Positions 1 to 5,006 of a DNA stretch of 5,943 bases are shown in pieces (positions within the stretch are counted from its first letter, which is position 1; the number at the start of each line of letters is the position of its first letter). The notes under the pieces are model-generated. The model saw only the letters and a program-made list of their open reading frames with translations. It had not been told where the DNA came from and ran no database searches. The stretch comes from Gammaproteobacteria bacterium UBA4475. Its GTDB lineage: Bacteria; Pseudomonadota; Gammaproteobacteria; Pseudomonadales; Azotimanducaceae. A program made the position numbers and the translations under genes. The stretch is taken from the NCBI GenBank assembly GCA_002389265.1, contig DGOD01000065.1:1-5943 (forward strand), written 5' to 3'.

Positions 1-4
1 AAAT

Positions 5-81
5 TGGTGCGCCCAGAGGGATTCGAACCCCCGACACCCAGGTTCGAAGCCTGGTACTCTATCCAGCTGAGCTATAGGCGC
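5..81 (-). tRNA. tRNA-Arg, anticodon UCG
   Basis: Read on the minus strand, this 77-nt stretch folds as a complete cloverleaf. The acceptor stem GCGCCTA pairs with TGGGCGC (one U-G pair), followed by discriminator A and an encoded CCA. The D arm closes GCTC with GAGT. The anticodon stem is CCAGG/CCTGG around the loop CTTCGAA. The T arm is GGGGG/CCCTC around TTCGAAT. The anticodon is TCG (complement of positions 47-45), so it decodes the arginine codon CGA. A20 in the D loop and C35 in the anticodon match the arginine identity elements known from E. coli. E. coli itself has no UCG tRNA and reads CGA with inosine in tRNA-Arg(ACG), so this is a less usual isoacceptor. The 3' end lies 4 bases from the window edge, so its downstream neighbour and terminator cannot be seen. 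Confidence 0.97.
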
Positions 82-91
82 GCTCGGGCGT

Positions 92-120
92 ATTGTCCTT
101 CATTCCGAGTCGTTTGGCAA
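92..120 (-). promoter_or_regulatory. Candidate sigma-70 promoter for the tRNA-Arg gene
   Basis: On the minus strand, TTGCCA (5 of 6 to the -35 consensus, positions 120-115) is followed after exactly 17 bases by GACAAT (4 of 6 to TATAAT, positions 97-92). The mature tRNA starts 10 bases after the -10 box. The bases between are GC-rich (ACGCCCGAGC), as is common in stable-RNA promoters under stringent control. The assignment rests on spacing and match alone. Confidence 0.45.
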
Positions 121-254
121 AGCCCTGTCGCGGTTTTATGTCAGCTATTATTGATTTCGGCCTTCGCTCAATGCGCGTCTCGCCATTTGCATCAAAATAG
201 GGACGCTGTAAACTCGGTTCACGCTTCATTCATTACCCGTACAGGACACTTTAT

Positions 255-1439
255 ATGCCAGGCCCCCTTCACGGTTACCGCATTTTGGACCTCACCACAG
301 TGATCTCTGGTCCATTCGCGACCATGCTGCTTGGCGATCAGGGCGCGGATATTATCAAGGTCGAGTCGGTCACAGCACCTGATCATGCCCGTGGTGCCGG
401 CTACGGCGAACAGCAGTTTACCGCGACGTTCTTGAACAACAATCGCAACAAGCGTGGGATCAGCCTTGACCTGAAATCCGAAGCGGGTAAGGCGGCGCTG
501 TTAAAGCTGGCCGCCACGGCCGACGTGTTTATTCAGAACTTCCGACCTGGTGTGGTTGAGCGCCTGGGTATCGGCGAGGCGGAAGTACGCAAGGTCAAAC
601 CCGATATTATCTATGCCTCGATCAGCGGCTTTGGCGAATCGGGCCCTATGTCTCACAAGCCGGTCTATGACCCTATTATTCAGGCAATCAGTGGTTTAAC
701 GACGATTCAGGCCGGCTCCGATGAGGAGCGACCCAGACTCGTCAGAACTATCCTGCCTGACAAGCTCACGGGGATGACTACGGCCCAGGCGATCTGCGCC
801 GCGCTACTGTCTCGGGCCAGAACTGGCGAGGGCCAGCATATCAGGATCTCCATGTTGGATGCGGTGGTGGCTTTTTTGTGGTCTTCCGACATGGCCGGCC
901 AAACCTTCGTCGGCAAAGAAGTCAGTGTTCAGCGGGCGGCAACGTTTATCGACTTGATCTATGCCACCCAAACCGATTACATCAGTGTCTCGGCCATGAG
1001 CAATAAACAGTGGACTGCGCTTTGTCAGGTGCTGGATAAACCCGACTGGCTAACCGATGAACGCTTCAACTCACCAGCCCAGCGAGATCGCAATGCGGAC
1101 GCCCGTTTGAATATGACTCAAGAGGCCTTGCTGGGCAATACGGCAGCACATTGGCTGTCGGTGCTTGACACCGCAGGTGTCCCTTGCGCGCCCGTACTGA
1201 CTCGCAAGAATATGATTAACCATCCCCAGGTGCTGGCTAGCAATCTGATATTCGAGGCAGAGCACCCTATCGCCGGCAACATTCGACAAACTCGACCCGC
1301 CGCACGCTTCAGTGGCTCGGTGCCTGAGATGCGTTACGGTGCGCCATTGCACGGCGAACACACACAGGAATTATTGGCGGAGATTGGTATCAGCGCTGAA
1401 CAGCAGGCGAAGCTTCGCGAACATGGCATCATCAAATAG
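255..1439 (+). CDS. Family III CoA-transferase (CaiB/BaiF type)
   Basis: This 394-residue protein has the usual length for the CaiB/BaiF family, which moves coenzyme A between carboxylic acids in the cytoplasm through enzyme-bound anhydride intermediates. The N-terminus carries the family signature: ILDLT at 10-14, GPFATMLLGDQGADIIKVE at 19-37, then NNNRNKRGISLDLK at 61-74 and IYASISGFG at 119-127. The segment GEGQHIRISMLDA (191-203) contains D202, which aligns with the catalytic Asp169 of formyl-CoA transferase. The start is set by AGGA at 243-246, 8 bases before the ATG, and by the family-like opening that follows directly. Members include oxalate, carnitine and bile-acid CoA-transferases and alpha-methylacyl-CoA racemases. 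Nothing here fixes the substrate, and a racemase-type role is possible. No partner gene (dehydrogenase, hydratase or ligase) is adjacent. No convincing promoter is visible in 121-254. The gene ends 10 bases from the convergent HNH gene. Confidence 0.93.
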   Translation: MPGPLHGYRILDLTTVISGPFATMLLGDQGADIIKVESVTAPDHARGAGYGEQQFTATFLNNNRNKRGISLDLKSEAGKAALLKLAATADVFIQNFRPGVVERLGIGEAEVRKVKPDIIYASISGFGESGPMSHKPVYDPIIQAISGLTTIQAGSDEERPRLVRTILPDKLTGMTTAQAICAALLSRARTGEGQHIRISMLDAVVAFLWSSDMAGQTFVGKEVSVQRAATFIDLIYATQTDYISVSAMSNKQWTALCQVLDKPDWLTDERFNSPAQRDRNADARLNMTQEALLGNTAAHWLSVLDTAGVPCAPVLTRKNMINHPQVLASNLIFEAEHPIAGNIRQTRPAARFSGSVPEMRYGAPLHGEHTQELLAEIGISAEQQAKLREHGIIK

Positions 1440-1449
1440 TAACGGGTCA

Positions 1450-2064
1450 CTAACCTGGCAAGCGCGGGTTTATCCGCCGATTGCGCAGAGTGTGCTGATT
1501 TTCCGGTAAAAGCCGACTTTGCGAAGGAAACTGACGCTTCAGAAACTGCATCTGATCTCCCAGGATTCGCCCACTGTGAGACAGTGCCAGGTACTCTGCA
1601 TGGTTCGGCATATAAGGCAAGGCCAGGAGTTGAACGCCTAAGGCCTCAATCTCAGTATTGCCTTTGCGTGTATTACAGCGCCTACAGGCCGAAACGACGT
1701 TGGTCCAGCAGTCCAGTCCGCCCCTGGACAAGGGCTTAACATGATCACGGCTCAATTCAGCATCCGGACAGAATAGACCGCAATACAAGCAAACATTTTG
1801 ATCGCGACGAAACAGTGCTTGATTGGTCAGCGGCGGGTGGCTACGTCCCGGGTCAACGACCTTGCCGCGGCAGGCGATGATACTATTCAACGTCAGCTTC
1901 GACTGAAGGCCCGTCTGCCGACAATAACCACCCTTGACGGCCATGACTTCCTCGCCATAGGTCCAGCTGACTAAATTCCGGGCGTGCAGGCCAACCGCTG
2001 CTTGCCAGCTCACCCATTCAATGGCCCGACCCGCCGCGTTGATCTTGAGAATGCTAACACTCAT
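1450..2064 (-). CDS. HNH endonuclease-family protein
   Basis: This 204-residue protein has a clear HNH/zinc module in its middle. The zinc cysteine pairs are C92-x2-C95 and C127-x2-C130. The first catalytic position is the DH of SRDHVKPLSRGG (D107, H108). N122 lies in the WTNVV segment, and N131 and K134 lie in CNTRKGN. The N-terminal 80 residues and the LPYMPNHAEYLAL segment (149-161) resemble a widespread single-gene HNH family of proteobacteria. Its chromosomal members are not tied to a known mobile element, and their role is unproven. The last 15-20 residues look like a lineage-specific tail. The start is supported by GGAG (complement of 2072-2075), 7 bases before the ATG. The gene is divergent from cmoA and convergent with the CoA-transferase, so it is probably transcribed alone. 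Nuclease activity is inferred from the motif. No restriction methylase, intron or intein is nearby. Confidence 0.9.
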   Translation of the reverse strand: MSVSILKINAAGRAIEWVSWQAAVGLHARNLVSWTYGEEVMAVKGGYCRQTGLQSKLTLNSIIACRGKVVDPGRSHPPLTNQALFRRDQNVCLYCGLFCPDAELSRDHVKPLSRGGLDCWTNVVSACRRCNTRKGNTEIEALGVQLLALPYMPNHAEYLALSHSGRILGDQMQFLKRQFPSQSRLLPENQHTLRNRRINPRLPG

Positions 2065-2088
2065 GAATAGGCTCCACGCATGCCAGTA

Positions 2089-2116
2089 ATAGTATCGTGC
2101 CGGGTTCGCAAATCAA
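2089..2116 (-). promoter_or_regulatory. Weak candidate promoter for the HNH gene
   Basis: On the minus strand, TTGATT (positions 2116-2111, 4 of 6 to -35) is followed after 16 bases by TACTAT (positions 2094-2089, 4 of 6 to -10). This would start transcription roughly 15-20 bases before the HNH ATG, leaving room for the GGAG ribosome site. The match is modest and could be chance. Confidence 0.28.
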
Positions 2117-2141
2117 GTCTGCTTCTGACGGCAGGTGAAAA

Positions 2142-2170
2142 TTAGCGTAACATTCTACCGACCTTATAAT
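2142..2170 (+). promoter_or_regulatory. Candidate sigma-70 promoter of the cmoA cluster
   Basis: A perfect TATAAT lies at 2165-2170. The matching -35 position 17 bases upstream reads TTAGCG (2142-2147, 3 of 6), so the call rests mainly on the -10 box. Transcription would begin near 2177, giving a leader of about 60 nt before the cmoA ATG. No second promoter is obvious further along the cluster. Confidence 0.5.
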
Positions 2171-2189
2171 CTGGGCCAGGTTTTCAGCG

Positions 2190-2239
2190 CAACTTAACTG
2201 GCACTATTTGAGTAGCACAACTCTAACGGCACAATTTCA
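2190..2239 (+). repeat. Imperfect direct repeat in the cmoA leader
   Basis: Two 22-base copies, at 2190-2211 and 2218-2239, share 16 of 22 positions without gaps at a 28-base period. The common core is CAACT, then GGCAC, then ATTT. The second copy runs into the A of the cmoA start codon, so it sits where a ribosome site would be. No good purine-rich Shine-Dalgarno is present there. The first copy overlaps a small possible hairpin in which GCCAG (2175-2179) faces CTGGC (2198-2202). It may be a decayed tandem duplication or a protein or ribosome contact site, and chance is possible at this identity. Confidence 0.35.
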
Positions 2240-2961
2240 TGAATAAAGACACGGTATACGCTAAGCCTCAGGCTCGGGTCGAGGCATTCACCTTCGATGG
2301 TCAGGTAGCAGATGTTTTCGAAAACATGATCAATCGCTCCGTGCCCGGCTATCCATTGATGCTGGACATGATAGGCCTGTTGGCAGAACAATATGCCCAG
2401 CCCAACTCAAACTGTTATGACCTGGGTTGTTCACTCGGCGCCTCGACATTAAAAATACGCCAGCACTCGCCAGCGACTTGCCACGTCATCGGCGTTGACA
2501 ATTCAAGTGCCATGGTTGAACGTTGCCGCACGAATGTCGCTCGCGACCATAGCCAGGCCAGCATAGAAATCAGGGAGGAATCTATGCAAGCAACCGAGAT
2601 CAGCAATGCGTCAGTTGTGGTTCTGAACTATACACTGCAGTTCATCAAAGATGACCAGCGCAGCAGCTTGCTCAGACACATCGCCAGCAATATGCTGCCA
2701 GGCGGCGCCTTGATTCTTGCGGAAAAAATTCGCTTCGTCGATCCCCAGATGCAACAGAACATGACGGAATTGCATCACAATTTTAAGCGATATCACGGTT
2801 ATAGTGACCTGGAAATCGCTCAAAAACGTGCCGCACTCGAGAATGTTCTAATCCCAAATACCGAAAGCGAGCATCTTGATCGTTTAGCGGAAGCTGGCTT
2901 CAGTTCAGCCCAGATGACCCTGCGCTGCTTGAACTTTGCTGCGTTTCTCGCGATCAAATGA
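2239..2961 (+). CDS. cmoA: Carboxy-S-adenosyl-L-methionine synthase
   Basis: CmoA converts S-adenosylmethionine and prephenate to carboxy-SAM (Cx-SAM), with release of phenylpyruvate. Cx-SAM is the donor for cmo5U34 in tRNA. The 240-residue length matches the family (E. coli 247). It is a class I methyltransferase fold with motif I YDLGCSLGAS (60-69) and the acidic GVDNSSAM (85-92). VVVLNYTLQF (126-135) is next, and QKRAALENV (195-203) follows. Compared with E. coli CmoA as I recall it, the Cx-SAM-contacting Tyr, the G-C-S of motif I, D-N, N132 and R199 are represented by Y38, G63-S65, D87-N88, N130 and R197. The ATG is chosen because the N-terminus (RSVPGY at 33-38) lines up with E. coli to within one residue, although the upstream bases (ACGGCAC) form no good Shine-Dalgarno. 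It is the first gene of a tight cluster ending in cmoB. Confidence 0.97.
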   Translation: MNKDTVYAKPQARVEAFTFDGQVADVFENMINRSVPGYPLMLDMIGLLAEQYAQPNSNCYDLGCSLGASTLKIRQHSPATCHVIGVDNSSAMVERCRTNVARDHSQASIEIREESMQATEISNASVVVLNYTLQFIKDDQRSSLLRHIASNMLPGGALILAEKIRFVDPQMQQNMTELHHNFKRYHGYSDLEIAQKRAALENVLIPNTESEHLDRLAEAGFSSAQMTLRCLNFAAFLAIK

Positions 2962-2962
2962 C

Positions 2963-3517
2963 ATGCAACATTTTATCAGCGAACAAGAATATATCAGCCT
3001 GTTGCCCCGCCTTCAGGCCGGACAGGCACACCTTGTGGTGCCTCGCCAGGTCGCTCGTAATTTTTTTCTACGAACCTCGAATCACGCGATCAAACAGGCG
3101 ACCGGGCAATCGGCGCTCATCTCCAAATTGATCATATGGATCGGTGTCATTACGGCACCATTATTGTTTTTAATCGCGGCCATTTATTTCATCATCGACT
3201 CTGGCTGGGCAGCAACCATTATGGTGCCATTACTGGGCATTTTCTGGACGATAATCGCCGGCCTGACCGGTGACAAGGGCAGCTTTCTAAAAGGGACTCT
3301 CGCCAGCATCGCTGGCGCGATACTAGCCGCCGTCTTACCCGCAGAATATGCGACTCCACTGGTGCTGATCGTTGTCTCACTGTGGGTCCAACGGAATATT
3401 TTTTTTATCGCAGAATACTTCCTGCTGCGTATGATCAGTCAGTCATTTGCGGCTTTCGACATGTTAATTGAGCACATCGAGATTATTGATAGTGTCCCCA
3501 TTGAGCCAAATACCTGA
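2963..3517 (+). CDS. Unrecognised small integral membrane protein between cmoA and cmoB
   Basis: I do not recognise this 184-residue protein. It has a soluble N-terminus (about 1-50) with a basic stretch, VVPRQVARNFFLR at 25-37. Three or four hydrophobic helices follow, near 53-78, 82-101, 110-125 and 130-148, and the amphipathic C-terminal 35 residues are acidic. There is no signal peptide, so it is predicted to sit in the inner membrane. The ATG at 2963 is preferred because it lies one base after the cmoA stop, suggesting translational coupling. A TTG at 2936, nine codons upstream and inside cmoA, is possible but less likely. No Shine-Dalgarno is visible. The next gene, cmoB, begins 6 bases after its stop, so all three are almost certainly co-transcribed. 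Two uninterrupted T runs (7 at 3061-3067, 8 at 3399-3406) encode Phe-Phe pairs. Its function is unknown. The operon position hints at a link to tRNA modification but does not prove one. Confidence 0.85.
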   Translation: MQHFISEQEYISLLPRLQAGQAHLVVPRQVARNFFLRTSNHAIKQATGQSALISKLIIWIGVITAPLLFLIAAIYFIIDSGWAATIMVPLLGIFWTIIAGLTGDKGSFLKGTLASIAGAILAAVLPAEYATPLVLIVVSLWVQRNIFFIAEYFLLRMISQSFAAFDMLIEHIEIIDSVPIEPNT

Positions 3518-3523
3518 GTTGTT

Positions 3524-4543
3524 ATGACTGATATTGATACGCTGACCGAGCGGTTTTTCTCGGCAACTGCCCTGCACACGACTCAAGTCGGCAATCTGGC
3601 AAAGCACCACCAAGCACTTGCAGCGGCATTACAGCGAGAATACGCTGACCGCAAACATGGCAGGCAGGCCGAGTGGGATGACGCCTTTGCTAAGCTGCCA
3701 GCGGTAGAGCCCAGCACTTATTCACTGGGCCCCGATGGCGTCCGCATTGGTATCGCTGCCGACTTGTCTCTGCCAGGCTTGTCTGAAGACGACTCAGTAG
3801 CAAGGCTACAAGCGCAGCTCCAACAATTTTCACCTTGGCGCAAGGGACCATGGCAGTTGTTCGGCGTCGATATCGATACGGAGTGGCACTCTGACTGGAA
3901 ATGGCAAAGGCTGCGGCCACATATCACGCCAGTCAAGGGTCGCACGGTGCTCGATATCGGTTGCGGCAATGGCTACCATCTGTTCAGAATGGCGGACGAA
4001 GGCGCTGCGCTAGCGCTCGGCATCGATCCCACTCGACTATTCCTCTATCAGTTCCATATCGCTAAGCAATATGTGCCGGCTTTGCCAATCCATCTACTGC
4101 CCTTGCGGAGCGAACATCTACCCGCGTTCAATTTATTCGACACGGTGTTCTCTTTGGGCGTGCTGTACCATCGCCGTTCACCCATTGACCATCTGACCGA
4201 ACTGGGTGGATTCTTACGACCCGGTGGCGAACTGGTCTTGGAAACGCTGGTCGTGCCCGGAGACGAACACACCGTGTTGGTGCCCGCAGACCGCTACGCG
4301 AAGATGTCTAATGTATGGTTTTTACCCGCCGTACCGATGCTTGAAACGTGGTTGAAACGGGCTGGATTTGTCAATATTCGAACTGTTGACGTTGATCAAA
4401 CCAGTATTTTAGAACAGCGGCGAACGGACTGGATGACATTTCATTCACTTGAAGACTTCCTCGACCCCGCCGACCCCAACAAGACATTCGAGGGGTATCC
4501 GGCGCCTCGACGATCGATCACTATTGCTGAAAAACCCGGTTGA
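3524..4543 (+). CDS. cmoB: tRNA U34 carboxymethyltransferase
   Basis: CmoB transfers the carboxymethyl group of Cx-SAM to 5-hydroxyuridine at tRNA position 34. The product is 5-oxyacetyluridine, which widens reading of the third codon base. The protein has 339 residues (E. coli 323), the extra length lying in the N-terminal third. Family blocks in order are SPWRKGPWQLFGVDIDTEW (103-121), DWKW (124-127), motif I VLDIGCGNGYH (142-152), GIDPTRLFLYQF (166-177), LGVLYHRRSP (211-220), GELVLETLVVPGDEHTVLVP (235-254), EQRRTDWM (297-304) and EGYPAPRR (323-330). By comparison with E. coli from memory, the Cx-SAM contacts K91, W105, K110, Y200 and R315 correspond to K107, W121, K126, Y215 and R330. Met196 is replaced by Leu211. 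The ATG is 6 bases after the preceding stop. The only ribosome-site candidate is a weak TGAG overlapping that stop, so coupling is likely. The last codons and the stop form part of the terminator stem. Confidence 0.97.
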   Translation: MTDIDTLTERFFSATALHTTQVGNLAKHHQALAAALQREYADRKHGRQAEWDDAFAKLPAVEPSTYSLGPDGVRIGIAADLSLPGLSEDDSVARLQAQLQQFSPWRKGPWQLFGVDIDTEWHSDWKWQRLRPHITPVKGRTVLDIGCGNGYHLFRMADEGAALALGIDPTRLFLYQFHIAKQYVPALPIHLLPLRSEHLPAFNLFDTVFSLGVLYHRRSPIDHLTELGGFLRPGGELVLETLVVPGDEHTVLVPADRYAKMSNVWFLPAVPMLETWLKRAGFVNIRTVDVDQTSILEQRRTDWMTFHSLEDFLDPADPNKTFEGYPAPRRSITIAEKPG

Positions 4544-4570
4544 GCAACACAGCCAATCAATCCGGGATTT
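4531..4570. terminator. Bidirectional terminator-like inverted repeat between convergent genes
   Basis: CCCGG plus TTGA (4535-4543) pairs with TCAA (4557-4560) and CCGGG (4562-4566). The stem is 9 bp with one bulged T at 4561 and a 13-base loop. Outside it, AAA (4531-4533) faces TTT (4568-4570) across one A-A mismatch. On the minus strand the stem is followed by five T residues (complement of 4530-4534), a fair intrinsic terminator. On the plus strand only ATTT follows, so termination there is weaker. The stop codons of cmoB (4541-4543) and of the opposing gene (complement of 4557-4559) pair with each other in the stem. Confidence 0.55.
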
Positions 4571-5006
4571 GATGCCTAGCCGCATGACTCTCAAGGTAAG
4601 CCCAGATCATGCCGTTGATGGCTTGCAGCTTGTCTCTGTCAGCCTCCGGTGCTGGCAAGTCAACTCGCTCATGCAGAGCCAGCAAGGCCACTGTTAGTTC
4701 ATCGTGAGCTGCATCAACATCTTTGAGTGTCAATGACGCAGGCTTGAGCTGCGACAAATGTACTAGATCTTGAGCCAGCGGCTCATCACCCAGCTGTAAT
4801 GCGGTCGCGGCAAACAAGTCTTGCATGGCGCGGATATCTTGCATGCGTCGTTCGATGCCATAGCCCAACTCGGCAGCCAGCACCGTCATTAACTGACCCG
4901 TCAGCATACCATCGGCTTGCGCGTAATCTGATTTCAGATCGGGCACCAGGGCTGTGATTAAGCGGCGCGCAAGCAGGCTCAGCGCTTGATCTGCATACGG
5001 AATCAT
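4557..5006 (-). CDS. Unrecognised 149-residue helical protein, coupled to the phosphotransferase
   Basis: I do not recognise a family with confidence. The protein is predicted to be almost entirely alpha-helical and soluble, with no cysteine and no obvious catalytic motif. It is rich in Ala, Leu and Asp. The repeated heptad-like hydrophobic spacing (LLARRLITALVPDL at 11-24, LMTVLAAELGYGIERRM at 39-55, ELTVALLALHERVDL at 103-117) suggests a small helical bundle. The start codon overlaps the stop of the upstream phosphotransferase gene as ATGA (5006-5003 on the minus strand). The two are therefore co-transcribed and probably translationally coupled, with a GGTGG about 5 bases upstream as the only ribosome-site candidate. 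Its stop is 13 bases from the cmoB stop. Short proteins of unknown role often follow ACAD10-like phosphotransferases, and a partner or accessory function is inferred only from that arrangement. Confidence 0.84.
   Translation of the reverse strand: MIPYADQALSLLARRLITALVPDLKSDYAQADGMLTGQLMTVLAAELGYGIERRMQDIRAMQDLFAATALQLGDEPLAQDLVHLSQLKPASLTLKDVDAAHDELTVALLALHERVDLPAPEADRDKLQAINGMIWAYLESHAARHQIPD

Noticed and set aside
146..151. TATTAT as a -10 box for the CoA-transferase gene
   Set aside because: The position 17 bases upstream reads CCCTGT, with no resemblance to a -35 box, and there is no extended -10 motif.
4..303. Plus-strand open frame of 99 codons beginning VRPEGFEPPTPRFEAW
   Set aside because: It is the antisense reading of the tRNA-Arg gene continuing into the CoA-transferase start. 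This peptide pattern is a well-known false call over tRNAs.
1464..1477. Stem GCGG/CCGC near the 3' end of the HNH gene as a terminator
   Set aside because: Only 4-5 bp, inside coding sequence, and with no T tract on either side.
2936..2962. TTG start for the membrane protein, inside the end of cmoA
   Set aside because: No ribosome site precedes it, and the in-frame ATG at 2963, one base after the cmoA stop, is a better coupled start.
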